Source: Falsigemmobacter faecalis
GTDB taxonomy: Bacteria; Pseudomonadota; Alphaproteobacteria; Rhodobacterales; Rhodobacteraceae
Direction: 5' to 3'
DNA: 64,000 bases
NCBI RefSeq assembly: GCF_003863335.1
Contig: NZ_RRAZ01000014.1
Location: forward strand, 57,331 to 121,330
The position numbers were made by a program, and so were the translations under genes. The notes beneath the pieces are model-generated. The model worked only from the letters and a program-made list of their open reading frames with translations. It was not told the origin of the DNA and searched no databases. This document shows positions 1 through 8,206 of this stretch, one piece after another (the first letter of the stretch is position 1; each line of letters starts with the position of its first letter).

Positions 1-461
1 TGCTGCTGGCGCTTTCGGCGCGGGTGCAGGTGCCGTTCTGGCCTGTTCCGATGACGCTGCAGACCCTGACCGTCATGGGCCTTGGCCTGACGCTTGGCGC
101 GCGGCGTGGCGCGGCCATTACGGCGGGCTATCTGCTGGCGGGCCTTGCGGGAATGCCGGTCTTTGCCGGAGCGATGGCGGGACCTGCGGCCTTCATGAGT
201 CCGACTGCGGGCTTCCTGATGGGCATGCCGCTGATGGCAGCGATCGCGGGCCTTGGCCGGGGGCGTGGCGCGCTGGTCCGAACCCTGGCTCTGATCGGCG
301 CAAGCTTTGCGCTTTATGCGGCGGGGCTGGCCTGGCTGTCGCAATTCGTTGCGGCGGACCGCCTGCTTGCAGTGGGCCTGCTGCCCTTCCTTGTGGGTGA
401 CAGCGTGAAAATCGCACTTTGCGCACTTTTCCCGGCAATATCAGGCCGATTTACACGTTAA
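1..461 (+). CDS. bioY: BioY biotin transporter S-component, 5' end outside window
   Basis: Substrate-binding membrane subunit for biotin uptake, working alone or with ECF ATPase and T subunits. The frame is open from base 3, so the start lies upstream of the window. The first visible residues read LLALSARVQVPFWPVPMTLQ, the family signature near the first membrane helix. They are followed by TLGARRGA, GYLLAGLAGMPVFAG, a GPTAGF-like SPTAGFLMG and a C-terminal LLPFLVGDSVKIALCALF helix. About 153 residues are visible, so only the first few tens are missing. It ends without a close downstream partner on this strand. Family assignment is firm; transport of biotin is inferred from the family. Confidence 0.93.
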   Translation, partial: LLALSARVQVPFWPVPMTLQTLTVMGLGLTLGARRGAAITAGYLLAGLAGMPVFAGAMAGPAAFMSPTAGFLMGMPLMAAIAGLGRGRGALVRTLALIGASFALYAAGLAWLSQFVAADRLLAVGLLPFLVGDSVKIALCALFPAISGRFTR

Positions 462-744
462 AATTGAGCGTCGTACCCCTTCGTCGCCGTGACGGAGGGG
501 GATCCGCTTCACTCTTGTTAATAATTTTGCGCCCGTGCAGTATTGCGATTGACGGAGCCCGCGCCCAGGCGCACCTCCATCACACTGATGAGTTTCCCGC
601 TTACCCCTAAGTCGACCACTGACCCCATGGCCGGATCGCTCCGCCATCACTGCAGGACCTGCCGATGCACACCGGCCCCAGCCCATCGCACCTGCCCCTG
701 ACGGCTCTTTCAGACCGGAGCTTTGCCATGTGGAGCGGCCGGAT
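462..744. other. Intergenic region between bioY and luxR-type gene
   Basis: This 283-base stretch carries no supported gene. It contains an AT-rich patch around 513-530 (TTGTTAATAATTTTG) that could be part of a promoter for the downstream regulator, but no convincing -35/-10 pair, terminator or lux-type palindrome was found. Confidence 0.4.
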
Positions 745-1446
745 ATGGAGCTGATAGACCTCGGCCATGATCCGGATGTGCCAGGGCAGATCGATGCCTT
801 CCTGTTGCAGCTGCGCGAAAAACTGGAACTGGATCACCTGGCCTATGCGGGCATGAATCCGGTCTCCAACAGCGTGCATGGCTATGTGACCTATCCCGAC
901 GCCTGGAAAGCGCATTACGCCAGTTCCGGCTTTGTGACGATCGATCCGGCCGTGCATCTCGCGCGCCGCTCTATAGCGCCGGTCGACTGGAAGCGCTTTG
1001 ATCGCAATGATGATTTTTCCAAAGTTTTCGCCAATGCCCGTGATTTCGGGATCAGCGATCAGGGGCTGACCATCCCGGTCCGTGGCCCCTATGGCGACAC
1101 CGGCCTGCTCAGCGTGACGCGCGACTGCTCACCTGCGGAATGGCAGCTTTTAACGCGCAAGATCATCGGAGAACTGCAGTCGGTCGCGGTGCATGTCCAT
1201 GATGCGGTGATGCGCTCGGACAAGCTGTCGCGGCTGTTGCGCACCCCGAACCTGTCGACCCGGGAGCGCGAGATCCTGCAATGGATCGCCGCCGGAAAAT
1301 CGCAGCAGGATGTGGGGGATATTCTGGGAATTTCGCACCGCACGGTTGAGGTGCATCTGCGCTCGGCGCGCGACAAGCTTTATTCGCTGACCACGCCCCA
1401 TGCCGTTGCCCGCGCGATTGCCTTCGGGCTGATTTATCCGATCTGA
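745..1446 (+). CDS. LuxR-family acyl-homoserine lactone-responsive regulator
   Basis: Predicted quorum-sensing transcription factor of 233 residues. The N-terminal autoinducer-binding domain (about 20-150) has the family's pocket residues in order: W54, Y58, D67-P68 (in WKAHYASSGFVTIDP) and W82, then GISDQGLTIPVRG. The C-terminal LuxR helix-turn-helix (about 170-215) reads LSTREREILQWIAAGKS and ISHRTVEVHL. I chose the ATG at 745, with GGAG at 732-735; a GTG at 730 with its own GGAG would add five residues. It converges with a luxI-type synthase 0.5 kb downstream, so the two probably form a signal/receptor pair. The ligand cannot be read from sequence. Confidence 0.9.
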   Translation: MELIDLGHDPDVPGQIDAFLLQLREKLELDHLAYAGMNPVSNSVHGYVTYPDAWKAHYASSGFVTIDPAVHLARRSIAPVDWKRFDRNDDFSKVFANARDFGISDQGLTIPVRGPYGDTGLLSVTRDCSPAEWQLLTRKIIGELQSVAVHVHDAVMRSDKLSRLLRTPNLSTREREILQWIAAGKSQQDVGDILGISHRTVEVHLRSARDKLYSLTTPHAVARAIAFGLIYPI

Positions 1447-1451
1447 AAGAA

Positions 1452-1491
1452 CCGTCCGTCCGTCCCGGGGAGCATCGGGACGGACGGACGG
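1452..1491 (+). terminator. Strong hairpin after the luxR-type gene
   Basis: Perfect 16-bp stem, 1452-1467 (CCGTCCGTCCGTCCCG) pairing with 1476-1491, with an 8-base loop. It begins five bases after the luxR stop codon. There is no clear U-tract, so it may be a terminator or a 3'-end stabilising structure. Its arms are built from a repeated CCGT/CGGA unit. Confidence 0.7.
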
Positions 1492-1591
1492 GAACATGCG
1501 CGCACCCGTGTTGGGGAACACCAGGCCCGGGGAGACCTGTCGGATGCCTTGCAGAGCGCTGTTGGCACCCTGCCGCCTGCTCAGAACAGGG

Positions 1592-1852
1592 TCAGGCGCT
1601 GCGTTCGAGGCGGCGACCGACGGTAGAGGTCGCCTCCTGCAGAGCCAGCAGATCGGCCTCAATTTCATAGGCCAGACGGTCACCGCAGGGGTTACGGTCG
1701 CCCAGCATCCGCATGAGGACAATCATGAACAACAGCCACGCGCCGCTGGTATAACTCAGCGCGATAAGGGAAAAGCCGGCCCCGAAAGCCCAGGCGATCA
1801 GGGCGCAGAACATTCCGAAGACGCTTGCGCCGATCAGTGAGATCAGTGCCAT
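1592..1852 (-). CDS. Small membrane protein downstream of luxI, function unknown
   Basis: An 86-residue protein with two hydrophobic segments (about 2-24 and 28-48), an MRMLGDRNPCGDRLAYEIEADLLALQEA stretch in two pieces, and a charged C-terminus. The ATG at 1852 follows a good ribosome site (AAGGAAGG reading on the minus strand), which decides this start over an upstream in-frame codon at 1903. It lies 89 bases downstream of the luxI-type gene on the same strand, so co-transcription is likely. I do not recognise the family. Linkage suggests expression with the quorum signal synthase, but no function can be assigned. Confidence 0.6.
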   Translation of the reverse strand: MALISLIGASVFGMFCALIAWAFGAGFSLIALSYTSGAWLLFMIVLMRMLGDRNPCGDRLAYEIEADLLALQEATSTVGRRLERSA

Positions 1853-1941
1853 TTCAGCTTTCCTTCCTTCGCGCCGCCTGCACAGCGGAGCGGGTTTATC
1901 CACGGGTTCCGGACCATCCGGACTGTGGCTGTTGACAGGGC

Positions 1942-2610
1942 TCAGGCGGCGACCGGTTCGCGCAGTCGGGCCCGCAGAGCGACAACCTCATCTTCCGGTG
2001 CCATCACGTCATTATGGATGCCAGAGAAGGCCCGCACGCGGTCGATCCGCTCATCGCTGCAGTCCAGCAGCGCCGCCATCGCAGATACTTTGCCCATCGG
2101 ATGGGTCGAGCCGAGATAGTCGTAAGGCGCGTTGTCCGACCGTTTGAGCACACGGTTCATCACCGGGTCGATCACGGTGATGATGTCGGTCACACCGGCA
2201 TCACGGCAGTATTCCAGCGAACCGATCATCAGCTCACAGGTGGCCTGCGAGACGCCCTTCATGGTGCCGTCGCGGGTCAGACGCTCGGTATCGACGCAGA
2301 AACGGGTCGATTCCCAGATCTGCGAGGAGCGCAGCGGCGGCTCACCATCCAGAAGAACCTGAAAGACGTCCGAGAGCATATGCGGACCCGTGGTCTGCAG
2401 AGCGCGCACACAGGAAACCACATGGCCTTCGTCGTCCAGCCCGATGACATAAACCGGGTCAAGATGGTCAAACTGGTCGATTTCGCGACCGTTTTTCACA
2501 TCGACTTCCCAGCCCAGACGGCCACCGAAAACCCGGCCGCGCAGCAGAAACATTTCATCCAGCAGATCGCTGAACCGGTGGCGATTAAGTGCGTCTACGA
2601 CGATGATCAT
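1942..2610 (-). CDS. LuxI-family acyl-homoserine lactone synthase
   Basis: Predicted enzyme making an N-acyl-homoserine lactone from S-adenosylmethionine and an acyl-ACP. The 222-residue protein has the invariant family residues at near-canonical positions: R24, F28, W34 (LLRGRVFGGRLGW), E43, D45, D48, R69, F83, E100 and R103 (WESTRF). The ATG at 2610 follows GGGAG at a good distance; an upstream open extension of 57 residues looks non-native. The gene converges with the luxR-type gene and has a short inverted repeat about 60-75 bases upstream that might be its operator. Acyl chain length is not predictable here. Confidence 0.93.
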   Translation of the reverse strand: MIIVVDALNRHRFSDLLDEMFLLRGRVFGGRLGWEVDVKNGREIDQFDHLDPVYVIGLDDEGHVVSCVRALQTTGPHMLSDVFQVLLDGEPPLRSSQIWESTRFCVDTERLTRDGTMKGVSQATCELMIGSLEYCRDAGVTDIITVIDPVMNRVLKRSDNAPYDYLGSTHPMGKVSAMAALLDCSDERIDRVRAFSGIHNDVMAPEDEVVALRARLREPVAA

Positions 2611-2666
2611 GTTGAGCTCCCTGACCCCTGTTATGAAGCCAGGATAGATCTGTCGTTCCGACCTGC

Positions 2667-2686
2667 CTATGCGGGAAATCCCGTAG
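2667..2686. promoter_or_regulatory. Candidate inverted-repeat operator upstream of luxI
   Basis: Imperfect dyad CTATGCGGGA / AATCCCGTAG (CGGGA-AA-TCCCG core with CTA...TAG flanks), 57-76 bases upstream of the luxI start. Position suits a LuxR-type activator site, but the CT...AG spacing is 16 rather than the usual 12, so assignment is tentative. Confidence 0.3.
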
Positions 2687-2716
2687 AGGGCGAGCCGGGA
2701 CCCGGTGCCGCCGCCG

Positions 2717-4348
2717 TCAAAGCGTCTTGGGCCGCTCAATAATCGGCAGATCGTCGTGCGAGGTGACGGCGCGGCGCTCAATCATACGGTGCACAACGGG
2801 GCGGCCGGGGCCTTTGTGCAGCGCCAGAAGGCGCTCAAAGTTCACCGCGTCGTTGCGGGTACGGCGTTGATTATGGCGGATATATTCGTCCCATGTCGGA
2901 ACGTGATAGGCCTCCACCCAGATGTCAGGGTTCTCCAGATCACGCATGAGGGACCATTGCCGCGCCCCGTCCCGCAGCCGCACACGGCGGCGCTCAGACA
3001 TCTCTTTTAAAAATTCTTCGGTCCTCTCAGCGGGGATTTCCCAGTCCAGCATGACCATAATCGGCCCCGAGCGCGCCTTCAGGTTCAGCCGAAGTGCCGG
3101 AGCGTGGAAGCTGTTGGCCGGATCAAGATCGACTTCCGAGAACTCCGGCATCGGAAAGAATCGCCCCCAAAGCGCGCCACCCAGCATGAAAAGCGCGGCC
3201 AGAAGCAGCGCCACCACCGGCCCCCAGACCTCTGAAACCGCGCCCCAGAGCCAGCTGCCAAAAGCCATGCCGCCGAATGTGGCGGTCTGATAAATCGCAA
3301 TCACCCGCCCCACGACCCACCGCGGCGTGGCAAGCTGTGCCGAAACATTGAACAGCGAGAGGGCCATCACCCAGGCCAGACCCGCGATCATCAGCCCCGG
3401 GATTGCCGTCGCCACCGAATGCGACAGCCCAAGCAGCGTCACCCCCAGGGCAAAAGCCACGAAAGAGCCGGCAATGATCGTCTCAATCTGATAGTGCTGC
3501 CGCAGTTTTGGCGAAGCCAGCGCCCCGAAGATCGCGCCCACCCCAAAAGCGCCAAGCAGGATCCCGTAGACCTCGGCCGAAGCGCTTAAAAGATCGCGCG
3601 TCACCGCCGGCAGCAGCGCCAGCAGCACCACAGCCGCAATGCCGAAGATAAACCCCCGCGTCATAATCCGGATCAGGTTCGGCGAGAGCAGCACATAGCG
3701 CAGCCCCACCGCGATAGCCGATCCAAGCCGCTCACCGGGAAGGTTTTTCTCCTCCACCGGCCTTTTCCAGACCCAGAGCGCCCAGATCAGCGCCAGATAG
3801 CTGACCGCATTGATCGCAAAAGCCGCCGAAGGCCCGGACCAGGCCACCACCAGGCCGCCGATCGCCGGGCCGAGCGAGCGCATCATATTGAAACTCATAG
3901 CATTCAGCGTCACCGCTGAGGCCAGCTCCTCGCGGGGCACCAGATCTCTGACCGAGGCCTGCCAGGACGGCAGATGCAAAGCCGTGCCAAGCCCCAGCAG
4001 AAACGTGAAGCACAAAAGCGACCAGGGCGTCAGCACTCCGGCCCAGGCAGCTGCCGCCAGCGCCGCCGACACCAGCGCCATAAAGCTTTGCGAAACAAGC
4101 ATCACTTTACGCCGGTCATAGTTATCCGCCATGGCCCCCGCCGGGATCGCCAGCAGCATGATCGGCAGCGTGGTCGAGGCCTGCACCAGCGCAATCATAT
4201 CATGCGACGCGGTCAGACTGGTCATCATCCAGCCCGCCCCCACATTCTGGATCAGCGAGCCAAGATTGGCAAAGAGCGTCGATATCCAAATGATCCGATA
4301 GGCCGGGTAACTGAGCGGGGAGAAGGCGGAACGGTCTGGCTTGGTCAT
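2717..4348 (-). CDS. MFS transporter with C-terminal soluble domain (MFS_3/EntS-like)
   Basis: Predicted proton-coupled exporter of 543 residues. Residues 1-400 form the usual twelve-helix MFS core, with YRIIWIST near the start, a GAMADNYDRRKVM loop between helices 2 and 3, and LGPAIGG in helix 5. The last ~120 residues are soluble and include VMLDWEIPAERTEEFLKEM and an arginine-rich RRRVRLRDGARQW stretch. They resemble the ferredoxin-like tail seen in this transmembrane-effector branch of MFS. The ATG at 4348 is preferred over a TTG at 4372. It follows the flagellar fliP gene on the same strand after a 150-base gap. The substrate is unknown; siderophore or drug export is typical of the family. 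Confidence 0.85.
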   Translation of the reverse strand: MTKPDRSAFSPLSYPAYRIIWISTLFANLGSLIQNVGAGWMMTSLTASHDMIALVQASTTLPIMLLAIPAGAMADNYDRRKVMLVSQSFMALVSAALAAAAWAGVLTPWSLLCFTFLLGLGTALHLPSWQASVRDLVPREELASAVTLNAMSFNMMRSLGPAIGGLVVAWSGPSAAFAINAVSYLALIWALWVWKRPVEEKNLPGERLGSAIAVGLRYVLLSPNLIRIMTRGFIFGIAAVVLLALLPAVTRDLLSASAEVYGILLGAFGVGAIFGALASPKLRQHYQIETIIAGSFVAFALGVTLLGLSHSVATAIPGLMIAGLAWVMALSLFNVSAQLATPRWVVGRVIAIYQTATFGGMAFGSWLWGAVSEVWGPVVALLLAALFMLGGALWGRFFPMPEFSEVDLDPANSFHAPALRLNLKARSGPIMVMLDWEIPAERTEEFLKEMSERRRVRLRDGARQWSLMRDLENPDIWVEAYHVPTWDEYIRHNQRRTRNDAVNFERLLALHKGPGRPVVHRMIERRAVTSHDDLPIIERPKTL

Positions 4349-4422
4349 ATCTCGACGCGGCTCTGGCGCCAAACGCGCCGGGATGAAGTTACGGGAACGC
4401 GGGCTCTCTCAACACCCGAACC

Positions 4423-4441
4423 GCCTGGCGACACGCCAGGC
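4423..4441 (-). terminator. Short hairpin downstream of fliP
   Basis: Stem GCCTGGCG (4423-4430) pairs with CGCCAGGC (4434-4441) around an ACA loop, between fliP and the MFS gene. No U-tract follows on the minus strand, so termination is uncertain. Confidence 0.35.
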
Positions 4442-4498
4442 CCGGGCTGATCTGACACTGGCCCTGCGCCGCAACAGCGTCAACCGCCGAAAACCGGC

Positions 4499-5215
4499 TC
4501 AACCATAGCTTCGCACCAGGGCCGAAGCCACGAGCGTCCAGCCGTCCGCCACCACAAAGAAGGCCAGCTTGAACGGCAGGGCGACAATGGCGGGCGGCAC
4601 CATCATCATCCCCATCGACATCAGAATCGCGGCCACCACCAGGTCAATGATGAGAAAGGGCAAAAATAAGATAAATCCGATCTGAAAGGCGCGCGTGATC
4701 TCGCTGAGAAGAAATGAGGGAATGAGCAGCGACAGATCTGCCTCAGCGGGATCAGCGATCGGGGTCAGGCCCGGGCGAAGCGCCTCGAGCGCGGCAAAGG
4801 TCTCCGGACTCAGGCGCGCCGCCATGAAGTGCCGAAAAGGCGTAATGGCCCTGGGGAAGGCTTCCTCAAGCGGCATTCGCCCCGCAGCAAAGGGCGCGCC
4901 GCCCGCCTCCCAAGCGGCGGTCAGCACCGGATCCATGACATACCAGCTGAGAAAAAGCGCAAGAGTTACAATGAGCATATTCGGCGGTGACGCCTGCAAC
5001 CCCAGCGCCTGGCGCAAAATCGACAGCACCGTGACGATAAAGGGAAAACAGGTCACCATCACCGCAATGCCCGGCACAAGACTGAGCAGCGTCACCAGCA
5101 CCAGCAGATGCAAAATCCGCCCGCTCGCGGCACCGCCCTCTCCGAGAGAGAGGGTCAGATCCTGCGCAGCGGCGGGTGTCGCGAGAAGCGCGATCAGAAG
5201 TGCAAGCCGGATCAC
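4499..5215 (-). CDS. fliP: Flagellar export gate protein FliP
   Basis: Core membrane subunit of the flagellar type III export gate, assembling with FliQ and FliR. The 238-residue protein has a cleavable signal-like N-terminus (RLALLIALLATPAAAQ), then LVLVTLLSLVPGIAVMVTCF, the family motif RQALGLQASPPN, LALFLSWYVMDPV, and the C-terminal FLPFLIIDLVVAAILMSMGMMMVPP block. The start is a GTG at 5215, overlapping the fliN stop as GTGA and preceded by AGGAGGGG. It is the last gene of the leftward fliF-fliH-fliN-fliP block. Confidence 0.96.
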   Translation of the reverse strand: MIRLALLIALLATPAAAQDLTLSLGEGGAASGRILHLLVLVTLLSLVPGIAVMVTCFPFIVTVLSILRQALGLQASPPNMLIVTLALFLSWYVMDPVLTAAWEAGGAPFAAGRMPLEEAFPRAITPFRHFMAARLSPETFAALEALRPGLTPIADPAEADLSLLIPSFLLSEITRAFQIGFILFLPFLIIDLVVAAILMSMGMMMVPPAIVALPFKLAFFVVADGWTLVASALVRSYG

Positions 5216-5487
5216 AGCCCCTCCTGCCCGCCCGTCACTTCCGTCAGACGCACCGCAAGCGTGCCCGGCGGCTCCCCAGGCTGTTCCTGCAGCTCACCCC
5301 GCGCGATCAGCCGCCCGCCGACGTAAAGCTCAACCGGATCCTCGACCCGACGATCCAGCACCAGCACAGCATCCGGCCCGAGGCGCAGCAGGTCTTTCAC
5401 CCGCGCCCGGGCTTTTCCGACGCAGACCGTGATCTCGATCGGCAGACTTGCGAAGGGGTTTTGCGGGGTCATCCTTGGGTCATCCAT
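5212..5487 (-). CDS. fliN: Flagellar switch protein FliN (SpoA domain)
   Basis: C-ring component of the flagellar switch, also a docking site for the FliH-FliI export complex. The 91-residue protein is essentially one SpoA domain: LPIEITVCVGKARARVKDLLRLGPDAVL, then LDRRVEDPVELYVGGRLIARGEL (each seen as one continuous block), ending in VRLTEV. The ATG at 5487 has AGGAG at ideal distance; an upstream in-frame ATG at 5526 would add 13 residues inside the preceding gene. It overlaps the fliH-like gene by 8 bases and fliP by 4. fliM and fliG are not in the window. Confidence 0.88.
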   Translation of the reverse strand: MDDPRMTPQNPFASLPIEITVCVGKARARVKDLLRLGPDAVLVLDRRVEDPVELYVGGRLIARGELQEQPGEPPGTLAVRLTEVTGGQEGL

Positions 5488-6067
5488 GGCGGCGCTCCTG
5501 CTCAGCCAGTGTAAAAAATTCTTCAATGCTGCGAGTGACTTCTGTCAGCGCCGCCGAGGTATCGATGCGCAGTTCGCCTGCAGCTGAGCGCAGCCAGACC
5601 TCTCCGGGCGGAGTAGCGGGATCTTCGTGCAGCAAAAGGCCTTCAACCGCAGCGCTCAGATCCCGCAGCAGGGCCATATCATCAGGATTGCAAAGAAGGA
5701 TGATCCCCTCTGTGACCCCGGCCTCAATCCAGGGGGTCAGGGCCTCTGTGACCAGACCGGGAAGACCGCCGCGCGCGACCTGCGGCAGGCAGCGGGAGAC
5801 CAGCTCATTGAGCAGGGGCGACAGCGCCTGAAGCACTTCTGCCCTTGCTGCCGTGAAGGTCAGATTAAGCGCTTTCAGAGCCGCAATAATGTCATCGCGC
5901 CGTGCCGATTCTGTCTGGCTGCGGGCAGCCTCGGCGTCGTCCCAGCCTGCCTGATAGCCGTTCTCGAAACCTTCGCGGTGGCTGTCTTCAAGAGCTGCGG
6001 CCTGGCCGGACATATCTGACAGCCCGCCAGAAAGCTGAAATTCTTCGAGCTTCAGGGGGAAATTCAA
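5480..6067 (-). CDS. FliH-like flagellar export regulator
   Basis: Predicted stator/regulator of the FliI export ATPase. It is assigned mainly by position between fliF and fliN and by its build: 195 residues with an N-terminal segment rich in glutamate and glutamine (EDSHREGFENGYQAGWDDAE, the GY-x2-G pattern of FliH/YscL tails), a helical middle, and a C-terminal domain with LLCNPDDMALLRDL. The start appears to be TTG at 6067, overlapping the fliF stop as TTGA with GGAGG seven bases upstream; ATG at 6013 is the alternative. Sequence likeness to classical FliH is weak. Confidence 0.7.
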   Translation of the reverse strand: MNFPLKLEEFQLSGGLSDMSGQAAALEDSHREGFENGYQAGWDDAEAARSQTESARRDDIIAALKALNLTFTAARAEVLQALSPLLNELVSRCLPQVARGGLPGLVTEALTPWIEAGVTEGIILLCNPDDMALLRDLSAAVEGLLLHEDPATPPGEVWLRSAAGELRIDTSAALTEVTRSIEEFFTLAEQERRHG

Positions 6068-7620
6068 TGAGTTTCCTCCTTCTCATCCATCCAGCTGCGG
6101 AGGATCTCAACCGATTCGGCCTGGCGTTCGGCGATCAGCAGGCGCAGGCGATCCACAGGATCAGCCGGGGCGGCGTGAGAGGTGCCCGGATCATGGCCCA
6201 CGCGCAGCAGCGCACTCCCCGCGCCCGACAGAGTATCATCTTCATCCAATTCTCCGGTCAGCGCCGGAGGCATGGTCGCCGGAAGTGCCAGCGCCTCAGC
6301 CCCGGATCGGGGTGTCTTCAGGAGGGGGCGAATGACAAAAAGCCCGAGTGCGAGCGCCACGACAGCAATGATCGCCATCTGGATCAGTGTCATCAGATCA
6401 AGCGACCCAAGCAGGCCCGGCAACACACCTGGCTCCCCTGCCGGAAGAGGCTCAAACTCCAGAGATTTCAATGTAATGACATCGCCTCTCGCCTCATCAT
6501 AGCCCACCGCAGAAGCCACCAGATCGCGCAGATCAGCGAGTTCCTCCCCGCTGCGCGCAGACCAGGTGCCGTCGGCTGCGCGCAGCCCGTCGACCAGCAC
6601 AGCCACGGTCTGGCGGCGCACACCGCCCGGGCCACGCACCACTTCACGCGCGGTCTCTGAAACTTCGTAGTTTACCCGCTCACGGGACTGGGCTTCCTGA
6701 CTGCGGGGGCCATCTGACGACTGCGCGTCCCCCTCGGGCAGGTTTGACGCCACGGTGACCCCCGGCGCTGCCCCGCTGGCCTGAGAGTTGCGCGATTCGC
6801 TGTCGGTAGAGATGGCAACGCGACTGTCAGGCTCAATCCGGCGTTCTTTTACCGATTCCTGATCCGTCAGAAGCTCAATCGCGACTTCCACGAGGGCGCG
6901 CCCCTGGCCCACGCGCGCGGCCAGAAGGCGCTCAACCGAACGGCGGATTTCTTCGGCACGGGTTTCTGCCCGCAGGGGGCCCGTGCCGGCCTGCTCTATC
7001 AGCCCACCTGCCGAATCGATCACTGCAACCTGGGCCGGTTCAAGCCCAGCCACGGCTGAGGCCACAAGATGCCGCAGCGCCTGGGCATGGGGCGGCGCAA
7101 GCCCGCCCGCCACCGTCGTCACCGTCACAGAGGCTGAGGGCTGCAGGTCACGCCGAAACGGCCGCGTCGCCGGGATAGCCAGATGCACCCGCGCAGAGCG
7201 GATCTGCGGACTGGCAGCAATGGTGCGGGCCAATTCCCCCTCTTTGGCGCGCAGCCAGGCGGCATCGAACATCTGCGCCGTGGTGCCAAAGCCCGACAAA
7301 TGATCCAGCAACTCATAGCCGCCGCCGCCCGTTGCGGGCAACCCGTCCCCGGCCAGTGACAGCCGCAGCTCATCGCGCGTCCGCTCATCGACCCAGATCG
7401 ATTCGCCGCGCACTTCATAGCTGACCCCGCGCTGTTCAAGCGCGCGGATCACCTCCCCTGCCGCGGCGGGCTCCAGCCCCGCATAAAGCAGGGTCATCGC
7501 CGGTGTCATGGCCAGTCGCGCCAGCGCGAAAAGCGTCGCGAGCAGAGCCGCCACGGCAAGGATCGACAGCGCCTGACGACGCGCGCCAAGATCCGTCCAG
7601 ATTGCTAGCCCCTTTTGCAT
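6064..7620 (-). CDS. fliF: Flagellar MS-ring protein FliF
   Basis: Inner-membrane ring protein on which the export gate and rotor are built. The 518-residue protein has a first membrane helix at about 20-38 and YscJ/FliF ring-building motifs (LLYAGLEPAAAGEVIRALEQ, GDGLPATGGGGYELLD, ELARTIAASPQIRSARVHLA, VTTVAGGLAPPHAQALRHLV). A periplasmic middle is followed by a second helix (LIQMAIIAVVALALGLFVI) and an acidic C-terminal tail for FliG binding. I prefer the ATG at 7620, which has GGAG six bases upstream; in-frame ATG at 7653 is possible. It is the first gene of the leftward block and faces fliL across a CtrA-like site. Confidence 0.95.
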   Translation of the reverse strand: MQKGLAIWTDLGARRQALSILAVAALLATLFALARLAMTPAMTLLYAGLEPAAAGEVIRALEQRGVSYEVRGESIWVDERTRDELRLSLAGDGLPATGGGGYELLDHLSGFGTTAQMFDAAWLRAKEGELARTIAASPQIRSARVHLAIPATRPFRRDLQPSASVTVTTVAGGLAPPHAQALRHLVASAVAGLEPAQVAVIDSAGGLIEQAGTGPLRAETRAEEIRRSVERLLAARVGQGRALVEVAIELLTDQESVKERRIEPDSRVAISTDSESRNSQASGAAPGVTVASNLPEGDAQSSDGPRSQEAQSRERVNYEVSETAREVVRGPGGVRRQTVAVLVDGLRAADGTWSARSGEELADLRDLVASAVGYDEARGDVITLKSLEFEPLPAGEPGVLPGLLGSLDLMTLIQMAIIAVVALALGLFVIRPLLKTPRSGAEALALPATMPPALTGELDEDDTLSGAGSALLRVGHDPGTSHAAPADPVDRLRLLIAERQAESVEILRSWMDEKEETH

Positions 7621-7669
7621 CGGCTTCTCCGATTGGTCCCTGTGATCTCTCATCAATGACCCATCGCGC

Positions 7670-7684
7670 TTAACAATCGGTTAG
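7670..7684. promoter_or_regulatory. CtrA-like box between fliF and fliL
   Basis: TTAA-CAATCGG-TTAG, one mismatch from the alphaproteobacterial CtrA consensus TTAA-N7-TTAA. It sits 50-64 bases before the fliF start and 44-58 bases before the fliL start, so one site could serve both promoters. Confidence 0.55.
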
Positions 7685-7727
7685 TGGCGACGGCGCTATA
7701 GCTGTGGAACGAAAAGGAGCCACAGCG

Positions 7728-8195
7728 ATGAGCGACACCCCTGACACCACCGTGAAAGCGGCACAGCCCAAAAGCGGAAAAATGCCGGTCATGCTTGGAC
7801 TTGCGCTGTCTCTTCCGGCGCTGGCGGCGGGATTCTGGCTCACCTGGTCGGGGATGATTCCCTTCGGTGGCGGTCAGGCTGCGGGCAGCCCGGCGGCGGT
7901 CAGCTATATTGAGCTTGATCCGCTGATTGTCGCGCTCAACCCCGGCAGCCGAAGCCGCCATCTGCGTCTGACGGCACACCTTGAGGTAGAACCCGGCGCC
8001 AGGGCTGCAGTGGAAAACCTGCGGCCGCGGATCCTCGACATGATGAACAGCTATCTCAGCGCGCTCACCCTCGGGGAGTTGGAAGCACAATCCTCAATGA
8101 TCCGCCTGCGCGCGCATCTTTTGCGACGAATCGCCCTTATCGCGGGGGAGGGTCAGGTGCGTGACCTGCTGATCACCGAATTTGTTCTGAACTGA
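7728..8195 (+). CDS. fliL: Flagellar basal-body protein FliL (copy 1)
   Basis: Inner-membrane protein that associates with the stators around the MS ring. The 155-residue protein has a cytoplasmic N-terminus, one membrane helix (about 19-40) and a periplasmic domain with YIELDPLIVALNPGSRSRHL and ILDMMNSYLSAL, ending RDLLITEFVLN, which is the standard FliL layout. The ATG at 7728 has AAGGAG eight bases upstream. It opens the rightward operon towards motA and flhA. A second, more divergent FliL-like gene lies at 17142-17597. Confidence 0.92.
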   Translation: MSDTPDTTVKAAQPKSGKMPVMLGLALSLPALAAGFWLTWSGMIPFGGGQAAGSPAAVSYIELDPLIVALNPGSRSRHLRLTAHLEVEPGARAAVENLRPRILDMMNSYLSALTLGELEAQSSMIRLRAHLLRRIALIAGEGQVRDLLITEFVLN

Positions 8196-8206
8196 AAGGA
8201 TAACCC

